This document shows, piece after piece, positions 46,576-56,202 of a stretch of 64,000 nucleotides of DNA. The position numbers were made by a program, and so were the translations under genes. Under the pieces are notes generated by a model that was given only the letters and a program-made list of their open reading frames with translations, ran no database searches and was not told the origin of the DNA. Positions within the stretch are counted from its first letter, which is position 1. Every line of letters begins with the position of its first letter. This stretch comes from Eubacterium sp. (GTDB lineage Bacteria; Bacillota; Clostridia; Lachnospirales; Lachnospiraceae): NCBI GenBank assembly GCA_017480495.1, contig JAFVAQ010000036.1, positions 81,840-145,839 of the forward strand, in the 5' to 3' direction.

Positions 46576-47256
46576 ATGTCTGACTCAAATATACAAAAAA
46601 TAGACAAAGAAGAAGAGGAACAGGAGCAAGAATTAACCATTGCCCAGAAGTTCTGGAGAATCTTCGAAAAACTCGGCGATCTCTTCTTTCTAAATATATT
46701 TTTTACAATTTCATGTATACCAATCGTAACAATAGGCACAGCCTTTACAGCTATGTATACTGTTACAAATAAAATGGTAAATAATGAAGACGGACCAATC
46801 AGTAAAGAATACTGGAAGGCCTTTAAATCAAACTTTAAACAGGGAATACTAATTTGGATAATAGATTTAATATACCTGGCTTCAATGGCCTTCGAATATT
46901 TATATGTTATTCAGAATGATAACCAGTTATCCAAGAATTTATTTATTGTAGTATCAGTGGAATTCTTCCTTTTTGCATTTGCATTTCCGCTTCAGTTTCC
47001 ACTACTTGCTAGATATGAGAATACAACAGGAAGAATAATTCTTAATTCCTTACTACTTGCTATTTCGAATCTAGGAACATGGTTTAAAATGTTCTTTATA
47101 TGGGCTCTGCCCTTTGTACTATATTATTTCAACTTAAAAGTAAGACTATATACATGGTATCTATGGGGATTAGTACTTACAGCAATATTCACATATGTAT
47201 GTTCTATTTTTTTGGTACCATTCTATGAAAAACTAGAGAATGTTGAAGCCGAGTAG
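46576..47256 (+). CDS. DUF624 (YesL-like) membrane protein
   Basis: A 226-residue protein with helices at about 38-65, 90-112, 120-148, 155-180 and 190-215 and the DUF624 opening KLGDLFFLNIFFTISCIPIVTIG with GTAFTAMYTVTNKM. DUF624 genes accompany sugar ABC transporters in Firmicutes, but their role is unproven. Here it precedes an AraC regulator and a sugar ABC operon. RBS AGAGGAAAC is modest. Confidence 0.88.
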   Translation: MSDSNIQKIDKEEEEQEQELTIAQKFWRIFEKLGDLFFLNIFFTISCIPIVTIGTAFTAMYTVTNKMVNNEDGPISKEYWKAFKSNFKQGILIWIIDLIYLASMAFEYLYVIQNDNQLSKNLFIVVSVEFFLFAFAFPLQFPLLARYENTTGRIILNSLLLAISNLGTWFKMFFIWALPFVLYYFNLKVRLYTWYLWGLVLTAIFTYVCSIFLVPFYEKLENVEAE

Positions 47257-47291
47257 TATTTAAAGCGTTACATTTTTATGGGGTGTAATAT

Positions 47292-48236
47292 ATGGTCGAA
47301 AATAATATTAGAGAAGTACCTGAGAAGTATAAACAGCCGGACTTAACCGAACCATCTTTTTCAAGAGTGGTTCGTAACAGTAAGGAACAAGTTAAATATA
47401 CTTCTTCGTCACACGTTAGAATATGGTATAACAATCAGACAGATGGCTATGACATACATTCACATGAAGCCTTTGAAGTATGTATCTGCATACAGAATAG
47501 TTATGAGATTCATGTAAACAACAAGGAGTATGTACTGAAGGAAGGGGATATACTCATCATCCCACCTCATACTCTTCATGAATATATCAATGATCATTAC
47601 GGAATAAGATTCATATATCTGATAGAAATGAATCAATTCTTCCAGTCACATGATTATAAAACTATTGAGCCCCTGCTCTTCGATGCATTCCTAGCAAATG
47701 AACAAACCTGCCCAGATATATATGACACTATATACAAGCTGTTCATGGATATGAACTCTGTATATTTCACAAATACAAACTTCTGGGAAACAACAGTTTA
47801 TACAAAAATGTACCAGGTATTTATAGAGCTGGCTAAGCATTCTGAAAATGCAGTTAAAGAGGAAACTAATAACCTGTCTCAGTCCATCACTAGAATTAAT
47901 ACTCTTCTGAGATATGTTGATATTAACTATGCTGAAGATATATCAACGGAGCAGGCTGCGGAATATACTGGTTTTTCAAAGTATCATTTCCTTAGACTAT
48001 TCAAGCTTCAGACGGGATATACCTTCCATGATTATCTAACACTTAAACGAATAAGAATAGCTCAGGATCTTCTGATGACAGACACACCTATAACAGATAT
48101 TGCCTTCCAAAGTGGATTCAATACTCTGCCATCCTTCTGTAGAGCATTCAAGAAATATACTAAATACTCTCCTAGTGATTACAAGAAGCTTAGACTAACA
48201 ACGCTTGAAAATAATGAAGGCGAAAGCATCAAGTAA
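47292..48236 (+). CDS. AraC-family regulator with cupin sensor domain
   Basis: A 314-residue activator. The N-terminal cupin (about 35-110: HSHEAFEVCICIQNSYEIHV, LKEGDILIIPPHTLHEY) should bind the inducing sugar. The C-terminal double helix-turn-helix (about 205-300) has TEQAAEYTGFSKYHFLRLFK and ITDIAFQSGFNTLPSFCRAFKKY. It lies convergent to the ABC transporter operon. Two 21-bp-spaced direct repeats before the ABC and GH3 operons are the expected kind of site for this protein. RBS GGGGTG. Confidence 0.92.
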   Translation: MVENNIREVPEKYKQPDLTEPSFSRVVRNSKEQVKYTSSSHVRIWYNNQTDGYDIHSHEAFEVCICIQNSYEIHVNNKEYVLKEGDILIIPPHTLHEYINDHYGIRFIYLIEMNQFFQSHDYKTIEPLLFDAFLANEQTCPDIYDTIYKLFMDMNSVYFTNTNFWETTVYTKMYQVFIELAKHSENAVKEETNNLSQSITRINTLLRYVDINYAEDISTEQAAEYTGFSKYHFLRLFKLQTGYTFHDYLTLKRIRIAQDLLMTDTPITDIAFQSGFNTLPSFCRAFKKYTKYSPSDYKKLRLTTLENNEGESIK

Positions 48237-48286
48237 ATCACTCAGAAATAGTAGTTCACTTAATAAATAATTATATCGACTAATTG

Positions 48287-48317
48287 AAAAAGCTTACCCG
48301 AATCCGGGTAAGCTTTT
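48287..48317. terminator. Bidirectional terminator between araC-type gene and ABC permease
   Basis: A 13-bp perfect stem (AAAAGCTTACCCG, ending 48300, with CGGGTAAGCTTTT 48305-48317) and a 4-nt loop, with A-rich and T-rich flanks on the two sides. Serves the two convergent genes. Confidence 0.9.
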
Positions 48318-48363
48318 CCTTTAACCTTCACTAACTACGACCTGATCTGTCGTTTTCAATTAT

Positions 48364-49248
48364 TTAGCTCTTAACACCGCCAAGTGCTACACCGGCGATA
48401 ATGTATTTTGAAAGAATCAAATACATTATGATAAGAGGTAATACGGTAAGAGTCAGTCCCATGTATACCGAACCATATTCGGTCTTGTAAATGTCTCCAC
48501 GAAGGAGGCTGACCATAATAGGCATTGTGTATTTCTTACTATCTGTAAGAAGTACAAGTGGTGTAAATAAGTTGTTCCAGCTATTAACGAAACAGAATAT
48601 AGCCTGTGTAGCTATCGCCGGCTTCATAATAGGAAGAACGATAGTGTTAAATATTCTAAACTCACCAGCACCATCTATACGTGCAGCCTGTACAATCTCC
48701 ATTGATAATGTAGGGTACAGATACTGTCTCATGAAGAACACCGTTGCAGGTGCTGCTATCGCTGGAAGAATCAGCATTGATAAATGGTTTGTCATTCCGA
48801 TTTTGTAAACCATCTGATAGAAACCTATCATTGTACACTGTGCAGGTATCATCATGACACCGACAATGAACTTGAAGAATGCATCTCTTAACTTCCACTC
48901 GTAAGCAACAAGTGCGTACGCTGTAAGTGATGAGAAATATACTGTAAGGAGGGTTGAACCTACAGATATAATCAATGAGTTTGTCAGACCAACCAGAGGA
49001 TTGAACGACTTACCTGTCAGAATCTTAAAGTTCTGAACCATGTGTGACGATGGAATCAGCGATAAAGCATGTTGCTGTATCTGTGTCGTCGATCTGGTCG
49101 AGTTAACGATCATAACCCAAAAAGGTAATATACTTAAAATCGCAAGTATGAACAATACGATGTGTATTCCAATTTGATTTGCGGCATAAGATTTTGGTCT
49201 GTTCTGTTTAGGGACATCTGCATAGGACATTGTTTTTGATTGAGCCAT
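48364..49248 (-). CDS. Sugar ABC transporter permease, MalG type
   Basis: A 294-residue six-helix permease. The EAA loop reads EIVQAARIDGAGEFRIFNTIVLPIMKPA (EIVQAARIDGAGEF), which docks the ATPase. Family CUT1 (oligosaccharides). Its start overlaps the stop of the partner permease. No ATPase subunit is encoded here, so a shared MsmK-type ATPase elsewhere is expected. Confidence 0.94.
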   Translation of the reverse strand: MAQSKTMSYADVPKQNRPKSYAANQIGIHIVLFILAILSILPFWVMIVNSTRSTTQIQQHALSLIPSSHMVQNFKILTGKSFNPLVGLTNSLIISVGSTLLTVYFSSLTAYALVAYEWKLRDAFFKFIVGVMMIPAQCTMIGFYQMVYKIGMTNHLSMLILPAIAAPATVFFMRQYLYPTLSMEIVQAARIDGAGEFRIFNTIVLPIMKPAIATQAIFCFVNSWNNLFTPLVLLTDSKKYTMPIMVSLLRGDIYKTEYGSVYMGLTLTVLPLIIMYLILSKYIIAGVALGGVKS

Positions 49249-50234
49249 TATGCTACACCTCCCTTTCTCTTAGCCAGTTTGGCTTGTTTTTTAAGCTTTT
49301 TACTTTCTGCTACGCCATAACCGTCTGCATCCTTCTCTCTAAGTAGGAAGAAGAGAATTGACGAGAAGAACATAATGATAACAAACATTATCATACTAGC
49401 CGCAGCTGCTCTGTTATACATGTAACTTCCACTGAAGGCCTGATTGTAGATGAATACGCTAGTTGTTGTTGTAGCGTTATCAGGTCCACCCAGAAGGAAT
49501 AGCTTAGGTATATCGAACATGTTCAGACCACCTATCAAACTGGTTACTAATGTAAACAGAAGAATTGTTTTAATATTAGGTATTGTAACGAGCCAGAATG
49601 TCTGGAATCTATTAGCCCCATCAACTTCTGCTGCATCAAATATTTCAGGATTTATACCTAAAACACCGGAAATAAGGATCAGCATTGTGTAACCATACCA
49701 CATCCAGAACTGAATAAATGCTACGATTCCTCTAGACCAAGACTTACTTACCGGAAAATTAAATGCCTTATCTACAATTCCAATTTTCATGAGAATATCA
49801 TTCATCGGACTTACTGGATAATCAAACAGTGATTTAAACAAAATTGCTATTGTAGCAGCCGTAATGATATTAGGCATGTATATAAGTACCTTATATATTC
49901 CCTGTCCCTTAATTTTCCATCTTCTATCCGTAAACCACGCTGTCAACAGAAGCGCCAGTCCCAGCTGAGGGATGAAGTTAACTATCCAGATAAAGAATGT
50001 ATTCTTAAGTGCATTCTGGAAAGAAGGGCTACTTAATACCTGTTGAAAGTTCTCGAATGGATTGTCCAAAATGTGTACATCAGGACATACAACACCTTTG
50101 AGGTTTGTAAATCCAATAATCAGTGTATACAGAATTGGATAAAGCTGAAATATAAGGAAGGCAATAACAAAAGGAAGACTGAATATATAACCATATTTGG
50201 CATATCTGACCTCTTGGCCCTTCTTCTTTTTCAT
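49248..50234 (-). CDS. Sugar ABC transporter permease, MalF type
   Basis: A 328-residue permease. Start ATG 50234 (MKKKKGQEVRYAKYGYIF) has GGAGG 6 nt upstream; the in-frame GTG at 50246 contains that site. Six helices, EAA loop EIFDAAEVDGANRFQTFWLVTIP. It pairs with the MalG-type permease to form a CUT1 channel, probably for xylo-oligosaccharides judging by the flanking genes. Confidence 0.94.
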   Translation of the reverse strand: MKKKKGQEVRYAKYGYIFSLPFVIAFLIFQLYPILYTLIIGFTNLKGVVCPDVHILDNPFENFQQVLSSPSFQNALKNTFFIWIVNFIPQLGLALLLTAWFTDRRWKIKGQGIYKVLIYMPNIITAATIAILFKSLFDYPVSPMNDILMKIGIVDKAFNFPVSKSWSRGIVAFIQFWMWYGYTMLILISGVLGINPEIFDAAEVDGANRFQTFWLVTIPNIKTILLFTLVTSLIGGLNMFDIPKLFLLGGPDNATTTTSVFIYNQAFSGSYMYNRAAAASMIMFVIIMFFSSILFFLLREKDADGYGVAESKKLKKQAKLAKRKGGVA

Positions 50235-50339
50235 ATCTACCTCCACGAAAAATAGTGATTTGTCTTATAATATGGGACGATGGACCTTAGTCCACCGCCC
50301 CGATTTTTATGTGCACTAGTAATCTATCTAAGTATTATA

Positions 50340-51773
50340 TTACTCTACAGTTACTGCAAGGTTGTCAGCTACCTGCTGCTTGAAGTCAGCGATTGCAGCA
50401 TCTCTATCCTTCTCACCAGCTGTGTACTGACGAACCTGATCTCTCCAGTATGAGTTGATTGTCTCATCATACTGTGTAAGGTTCTTTCCACTTGCTGCAG
50501 CGTTAGCATCACCGAATACGTCGAACATATCCTGTCCGCCAAGGAAATCAAGTGTACCATCTGACATATCCATTACTGTAGCTGAAGCTACGCAGTCCTT
50601 AGTACCACCTTCACCATTGTATGTACCGTTAGCCCACATATACTGAAGACCATCTTCTGTACAATCAAGTGTGATCCACTCGATGATATCCTTAAGAGCT
50701 TCCTTCTTCTCTGAATCCTTGTTAGCTAAGAGGTATGTACCACCCCAAGAGAATCCGATAGGTGACTGGCAAATAGCCCAATCTCCGTATGTTCCTTCTC
50801 CTGCTTTCTCGCCACCACAGTTAGGAGCGAGTGTGTAGTTGATAAGCCAAGCTGGTCCAAAGTAACCGAAGATTGGCTTCTCGCCTTCATCCTTCATGTC
50901 AGCGAACCAAGCATCTGACCAGTCCTGAGTATCATTGTGATATCCGTTATCCTTAAGCTTCTTTGACTCATCAAGGAAAGCTTCTCTCTTAGGATCGATT
51001 GTGAGCTTGTCATCAACGATCCATCCCTGATCTGAGCTGTTCTCGATTGCATGCCAGAGATCACCATCACCAGATACGATTCCGTATCCCTTACCCTTAA
51101 GTGTCTCAGCTGCTTCCCAGAACTTATCAAGGTTACCTGATCCACCACCGATAATATCCTTAATCTCTGCTGGATCATCTGTACCAAACGCATCCTTAGC
51201 GATTGAACGTCTGTAGATAAATGCACCACCTGTTGCCTGATATCCAAGACCTACAACCTTACCATCTGGATTTGTTCCTACATCAACAGTATACTGAGCG
51301 ATCTTTGCTTCATCAATCTTTGCCTGTGTGTCGATACCAAGATCGTCATAAGGGCAAGCGTATGAAGACATATCTCCCTGTGTATACTTAAGTACGAAAG
51401 CTGCCTCACATGCATAGATGTCAGGAGCATCTGCACCACCAGCTGCAAGAGCCTGGTCAAGTGCTGGCTGATAAGCACCATCTGTTGTAGCAATGATTGT
51501 TGTATTGATCTCATACTTGAAATCAGGATGTGTCTCCTTATACTTCTCAATCATTCCTGGAACTTCATCTGTGAAAGCCCATACATTGATAACTTCGCCA
51601 TCAGCGGCAGCGCCATCATCCTTGCCAGCGTCATCTCCTGAAGCTGCTTCTGTTGTAGCAGTATCATCACCACTACTTGTGTCTTTGTCATCACTGCTTC
51701 CGCAGCCTGTGACCATTGATGCTACCATACATGCACTAAGTGCAAATGCCATAGCACGCTTAAATTTTCTCAT
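50340..51773 (-). CDS. Extracellular sugar-binding lipoprotein of the ABC transporter
   Basis: A 477-residue solute-binding protein, start ATG 51773 (MRKFKRAMAFALSACM) with AAGGAGG upstream. The signal peptide ends in a lipobox VTGC, then an acidic Ser/Asp-rich linker (about 25-60), then a type-1 binding fold (VINVWAFTDEVPGMIEKYKE-like start). It captures the oligosaccharide for the two permeases downstream. Its own activator-type promoter lies at 51866-51930; a 105-bp gap to the next gene. Confidence 0.93.
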   Translation of the reverse strand: MRKFKRAMAFALSACMVASMVTGCGSSDDKDTSSGDDTATTEAASGDDAGKDDGAAADGEVINVWAFTDEVPGMIEKYKETHPDFKYEINTTIIATTDGAYQPALDQALAAGGADAPDIYACEAAFVLKYTQGDMSSYACPYDDLGIDTQAKIDEAKIAQYTVDVGTNPDGKVVGLGYQATGGAFIYRRSIAKDAFGTDDPAEIKDIIGGGSGNLDKFWEAAETLKGKGYGIVSGDGDLWHAIENSSDQGWIVDDKLTIDPKREAFLDESKKLKDNGYHNDTQDWSDAWFADMKDEGEKPIFGYFGPAWLINYTLAPNCGGEKAGEGTYGDWAICQSPIGFSWGGTYLLANKDSEKKEALKDIIEWITLDCTEDGLQYMWANGTYNGEGGTKDCVASATVMDMSDGTLDFLGGQDMFDVFGDANAAASGKNLTQYDETINSYWRDQVRQYTAGEKDRDAAIADFKQQVADNLAVTVE

Positions 51774-51865
51774 TCTTAAAATCCTCCTTAATACTTTGAA
51801 AACGTCCTCACCATGTGCACACATTGAACATAAGAAACCCGTTCTTACGTTCACTGACTATACAC

Positions 51866-51927
51866 ATTATACAAAAACAGTTCGCAATTTACTTATCATA
51901 AATTGCGAACTATTTAACAAATGTTGC
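51866..51927 (-). promoter_or_regulatory. AraC-type activator promoter of the ABC transporter operon
   Basis: On the minus strand: distal half-site GCAACATTTG (51927-51918), proximal GCAATTTATG (51906-51897), 21 bp apart; -35 AAGTAA (51894-51889), 17-bp spacer, TATAAT (51871-51866). The poor -35 next to a half-site is the class-II activator layout known from araBAD. The GH3 promoter has the same spacing at every step. Confidence 0.75.
51873..51910 (-). terminator. Terminator after galM overlapping the next promoter
   Basis: A 12-bp perfect stem (GTTCGCAATTTA 51880-51891 with TAAATTGCGAAC 51899-51910), 7-nt loop, then TGTTTTTG on the minus strand. The proximal activator half-site and the -35 lie inside the hairpin. 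Confidence 0.75.
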
Positions 51928-51950
51928 TCATATTATTTTAACATTTTTTG

Positions 51951-53006
51951 CTATTTTACCGAGAATTTGTAAACACTTTCTGAATGATAATGTTCATCAA
52001 TATCAAAGATTGGTGAATCGATATCCCCTTCAGGTATGAAATTCATTGCATTTGGTACATATTGAGGTTCTAGGCACATTCCGCTTCTGTTGGAATACTC
52101 AAAGTTTCCCTTTCCGGTTTGTTTACCAATAAAGTTTCCAGAATAGAACTGAGTACCAGTTTGATCAGAATATAAATCCATGCATATTCCGCTTTCTTTA
52201 GAGTACATTGTAGCAAAATGCCTAAAAATGCCGCTATCACCATTTATCACGTAATTGTGATCATAACCACCAACATACTTCAGCTGAATCTCATCTGCTT
52301 CGATATCCTGTCCCACTCTCTTAGGGGTTCTAAAGTCAAATACAGTTCCAGCAACAGGTGCATATTCTTCAGTAGGGATTGACTTAGAATCAACAACCGG
52401 ATTATAGGTATCTGCGTTAATTGTAAGTATATGATCCTCAATACTTCCCTTATAATGTCCATTCAGATTGAAGTACATATGACTTGTCAGATTGATAACA
52501 GTCTTCTTATCAGATGTAGCATCATATGCTATCTTGAATTCGTTATCATCACTGATAGAATATGTAACAGTAATTGTCACACCACCAGGTAGACCCTGCT
52601 CCATATCATTTGACTTGCACATCATAGTAACACTGTCATCACCATCATGTGGAAGCACTGTCCAAACCTTCTTATCAACTCCCGCTAAACCACTATGAAG
52701 ATTATTTTCATTATCATTTTGGTCCATCTGATAAGTAACACCATCAATAACTACCTTGCCATCCTTAACTCGATTGGCATTTCGTCCGATGATTGTTCCG
52801 AAGAAGGTCCCCCCTTCTTCATAGTCTTTAATGTCATCATAGCCCAGCTGAACATCTCTCAGTTCACCATCCTTATCAGGTACCAAAAGCTTAGTTACTG
52901 TAGCACCGTAGCTGATTATTGTAGCTGTCATACCTGCAGCATTTTTGATGGTGTATGATTTTACAACCTCTCCCCCTTTGGTCTTACCAAAATCATTAAT
53001 AATCAC
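51951..53006 (-). CDS. galM: Aldose 1-epimerase
   Basis: A 351-residue mutarotase. VTLLVPDKDG-like strand start, FGTIIGRNANRVKDGK, the catalytic His/Glu region NLTSHMYFNLNGH and CLEPQYVPNAMN match GalM. It interconverts alpha and beta anomers of aldoses such as glucose, galactose or xylose. In this operon it likely feeds the isomerase. RBS AGGTAATTATC is moderate; 92 bp after xylB. Confidence 0.95.
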   Translation of the reverse strand: MIINDFGKTKGGEVVKSYTIKNAAGMTATIISYGATVTKLLVPDKDGELRDVQLGYDDIKDYEEGGTFFGTIIGRNANRVKDGKVVIDGVTYQMDQNDNENNLHSGLAGVDKKVWTVLPHDGDDSVTMMCKSNDMEQGLPGGVTITVTYSISDDNEFKIAYDATSDKKTVINLTSHMYFNLNGHYKGSIEDHILTINADTYNPVVDSKSIPTEEYAPVAGTVFDFRTPKRVGQDIEADEIQLKYVGGYDHNYVINGDSGIFRHFATMYSKESGICMDLYSDQTGTQFYSGNFIGKQTGKGNFEYSNRSGMCLEPQYVPNAMNFIPEGDIDSPIFDIDEHYHSESVYKFSVK

Positions 53007-53067
53007 TGATAATTACCTCCATACATAAAATACTTTTAAAACCCCAATTAATACATTCCTTTACTTA

Positions 53068-53119
53068 CTTAGTTATATAATCTCTTTACTAATTTAGCTT
53101 AGCTATATAATCCCTTCAC
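53068..53119. repeat. 22-bp direct repeat duplicating the xylB 3' end
   Basis: Copies at 53068-53089 and 53098-53119 share 19 of 22 bases (core TATATAATC), period 30 bp. The second overlaps the last seven codons of xylB. Confidence 0.6.
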
Positions 53120-54556
53120 TGTAGGATAAAGCTTCTTAAATACTTGATACTTTTCTTCGTACTTAGCAACAAGCTCTGGATCTGGTTCAACAACATCTAC
53201 TACCTTTACTAGCTGTTCTGCGGCTTCCTTCACATCCTTATACTTTCCGCATCCTACCGCTGCAAGTATAGCTCCTCCAAGTGCAGGACCTTCATCATTT
53301 GCCTGTATCTCAAGCTTGATATTCATGATATTTGCTATTATTTTTCTCCACAGTGGACTCTTGGCACCACCACCGCAGATATTAGAAACTTGTATATCAA
53401 CCCCCAGATCTCTAGCAACCTCAAGGCTGTCTCTAAGTCCAAAGGATACTCCCTCAAGTACTGCCTGAACCATATCCTCTCTAGTTGTATCCATGCTCAT
53501 TCCAAGGAAACCTGCTCTTACAAGAGGATCATTATGTGGTGATCTTTCACCCATAAGATATGGAAGGAAGAATACATTATTCTCACCAAGCTTTGTGATG
53601 CCTTCCTGATTTCCTGCATAATCCTTATCTCTCAGTATCTCATCCATCCACCACTTATTACAGGAGGCTGCTGAAAGCATGCAACCCATGAGGTGGAATC
53701 CACCATCTGCATGTGCAAACGAATGAAGTGAATTCTTATCATCAACTGAGAATTTATCATTTGAAATAAAGATTGTTCCAGAGGTTCCAAGAGACAGGTT
53801 ACATCTTCCTGCTCCAACTGTTCCAGTTCCGATAGCTGCTGCTGCATTATCTCCCGCACCTGCAACAACCTTAAGAGTTCCTTCTATTCCTAGCTGTTCA
53901 CTAATCTCTGGCTTAACGTCACCAACTACATCGAAGCTCTCGTGAAGCTCTGGCATCTCAACATGAGATATACCACAGATCTCAAGCATTTCCTTTGACC
54001 AACATTTATTCTTAACATCCATAAGGAGCATACCAGAAGCATCTGAATAATCAGATACATAAGAACCTGTCAGCTTATATACTATATAATCCTTAGGAAG
54101 CATTAATTTCTTAATCTTTGCAAAGTTCTCTGGCTCATTTTCCTTAACCCACAGAACTTTTGGTGCTGTAAATCCAGCAAAGGCTATATTACCTGTATAC
54201 TCAGACAGCTTATCCTGTCCAATAACTGTATTCAGATAATCTGTTTCTTTGGTGGTTCTTCCATCATTCCAAAGAATAGCCGGTCTGATAACTTCATCGT
54301 TCTCATCTAGGATTACAAGGCCATGCATCTGGCCACCAACACCTATACCTTCTACTACCTTGTCATTTAATCCCTCGAGAAGCTTTCCTATTCCTTCAAG
54401 TGTACCCTTGTACCAATCCTCAGGATTTTGCTCTGACCATCCGGACTGTGGGAAACTAATAGGATACTCAACGGAAACTGTTTTTAATATCTCTCCTTCA
54501 CTACTCATTGCAAGTAGCTTTACTGCAGATGTACCTAAATCTACGCCTATATACAT
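53099..54556 (-). CDS. xylB: Xylulokinase
   Basis: A 485-residue FGGY kinase converting D-xylulose to xylulose 5-phosphate. MYIGVDLGTSAVKLLAM is the first phosphate loop; GVGGQMHGLVILD carries the XylB-specific MHG substrate motif; LSLGTSGTIF and ICGGGAKSPLWRKIIANI complete the ATP site. Length canonical. It lies next to the sugar isomerase with a stable hairpin between them. Confidence 0.95.
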   Translation of the reverse strand: MYIGVDLGTSAVKLLAMSSEGEILKTVSVEYPISFPQSGWSEQNPEDWYKGTLEGIGKLLEGLNDKVVEGIGVGGQMHGLVILDENDEVIRPAILWNDGRTTKETDYLNTVIGQDKLSEYTGNIAFAGFTAPKVLWVKENEPENFAKIKKLMLPKDYIVYKLTGSYVSDYSDASGMLLMDVKNKCWSKEMLEICGISHVEMPELHESFDVVGDVKPEISEQLGIEGTLKVVAGAGDNAAAAIGTGTVGAGRCNLSLGTSGTIFISNDKFSVDDKNSLHSFAHADGGFHLMGCMLSAASCNKWWMDEILRDKDYAGNQEGITKLGENNVFFLPYLMGERSPHNDPLVRAGFLGMSMDTTREDMVQAVLEGVSFGLRDSLEVARDLGVDIQVSNICGGGAKSPLWRKIIANIMNIKLEIQANDEGPALGGAILAAVGCGKYKDVKEAAEQLVKVVDVVEPDPELVAKYEEKYQVFKKLYPTVKGLYS

Positions 54557-54615
54557 TTTAACCTCCTTATTTATACGAGCAAAAAATAACTAGCTCAAAG
54601 ATTTTTATAACAAGA

Positions 54616-54648
54616 GGCAGGCCATATCAAAAAATAATATGACCTGCC
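54616..54648 (-). other. Intercistronic hairpin between isomerase and xylB
   Basis: A 12-bp stem (54616-54627 with 54637-54648, core GGCAGG / CCTGCC, one G-U pair on the minus strand) with a 9-nt loop. No proper U-tract follows, so it may stabilise or process the message, or weakly attenuate. Confidence 0.5.
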
Positions 54649-54686
54649 CCCATCCCCTGTTTTACTTTATACACTATCACGCTGTC

Positions 54687-56168
54687 TTAAGCGAAAGGGT
54701 TCTCTGATTTATATCTAACTCCTGCTGGATGGTTATAATCAATCTCATCGAACCTTACTCCGAGGAACTTGAATACATCATATAGAAGCTTTCCATTGTG
54801 ATGGAATGTGATAGCTGCATGATGTGGATAGTTCTTCTGAACAAGTACGTGACGATAGAAACGTCCCATCTCAGGAATAGCAAATATTCCGATTGCACCG
54901 AAGGATCTTGTTCTTACTGGAAGAATCTCACCCTCTGCTACGTAAGCACGAAGCTTTCCATCAGATGTGCTCTGAAGTCTGAAGATTGTAGCCTCACCTG
55001 GAATAAGATCTCCTTCAAGTGTTCCGTTTGTAACCTCTTCAGGAAGTGTACGAGCCATGATCTTCTGGTTCTTCATCTCACAGAATGCAAGCTTGTCTGT
55101 AGCTGTATTTCCGCAGTGGAAGCCCATAAATGTATCTGTAAGCTTGTAATCATATGAGAACTTACCCTTGATCTCATCATTATACATATCCTTTGGAACT
55201 GTATTATTGATATCAAGAAGTGTTACTGTATCTTCGCTTACAAGCTCGCCGATGTACTCTGAAAGAGCACCATAGATATCAACCTCACAAGAAACAGGAA
55301 TTCCATCCTTAGCAAGACGGCTGTTTACATAGCAAGGAACACACTTAAACTGTGTCTGGAATGCAGGCCAGCACTTACCAGCAATTATAACATTACTTCT
55401 GCTGCCCTTGTGAGCCTCAATCCAATCACGAAGTGTGAGCTCGTACTGAGCAAGTCTTGAAAGAATCTCAGGCTTCTTATTACCAGCACCAAGCTCCTTA
55501 GCCATGTCATCAACAACTGAAGGAATTCTCTCATCCCCCTCATGATTATTGAAGGCTTCGAAGAGGTCAAGCTCTGAGTTCTCTTCTATCTCAACGCCAA
55601 GATTGTAGAGCTGCTTGATTGGAGCATTACATGCAAGGAAATCCTGTGGTCTAGGACCAAAGCTTATAATCTTAAGATCGCTGAGGGCGATTCTTACTCT
55701 TGCAACTGATACGAAATCTTTGATCATGTCTGCACATTCTTCAGCATCACCAACAGGGAACTCTGGAATGTATGCTCTTACATTACGAAGCTTGAGGTTG
55801 TAGCTTGCATTAAGCATACCACAATAAGCATCTCCTCTATCATCGAGAAGGCTATCTCCTGACTCCTCAGCGGCTGCGATAACTGCTGCAGGTCCCTGGA
55901 ACTCCTTAACAAGAAGAATCTCACTTGATTCTGGTCCGAAGTTTCCAAGATATACTACAAGAGCATTTACTCCAGCTGCATTTACATCAGCAAGTGCCTT
56001 TCTCATATCTACTTCATTTTCAACTGTTACAGGACACTCATAAATGTCACCGTACTTCTCTGTATAAGCAGCAACTACTGCCTTTCTTCTTCTTTCTGAA
56101 AGACTCATAGGGAAGCAGTCTCTACTAACTGCTACAATACCTATTTTTACCTCTGGCATATTCTGCAT
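54687..56168 (-). CDS. FucI/AraA-fold sugar isomerase, probable xylose isomerase
   Basis: A 493-residue member of the L-fucose/L-arabinose isomerase superfamily. The Rossmann N-domain (KIGIVAVSRDCFPMSLSERRR) precedes a central region with FGPRPQDFLACN, and metal-ligand candidates lie in CEVDIYGALSEY and in GFHCGNTA. YPHHAAITFHHNGKLLYDVFKFLG holds C-terminal His residues. It is not the classic TIM-barrel XylA. Between xylulokinase, transketolase and xylosidase genes its substrate is probably D-xylose; a comparable enzyme has been proposed as a second xylose isomerase type in clostridia, from memory. L-arabinose is the alternative. RBS GGGAGG. Confidence 0.82.
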   Translation of the reverse strand: MQNMPEVKIGIVAVSRDCFPMSLSERRRKAVVAAYTEKYGDIYECPVTVENEVDMRKALADVNAAGVNALVVYLGNFGPESSEILLVKEFQGPAAVIAAAEESGDSLLDDRGDAYCGMLNASYNLKLRNVRAYIPEFPVGDAEECADMIKDFVSVARVRIALSDLKIISFGPRPQDFLACNAPIKQLYNLGVEIEENSELDLFEAFNNHEGDERIPSVVDDMAKELGAGNKKPEILSRLAQYELTLRDWIEAHKGSRSNVIIAGKCWPAFQTQFKCVPCYVNSRLAKDGIPVSCEVDIYGALSEYIGELVSEDTVTLLDINNTVPKDMYNDEIKGKFSYDYKLTDTFMGFHCGNTATDKLAFCEMKNQKIMARTLPEEVTNGTLEGDLIPGEATIFRLQSTSDGKLRAYVAEGEILPVRTRSFGAIGIFAIPEMGRFYRHVLVQKNYPHHAAITFHHNGKLLYDVFKFLGVRFDEIDYNHPAGVRYKSENPFA

Positions 56169-56202
56169 GATTTGTAACCTCCCAATAAATTATACTCTTT
56201 AA

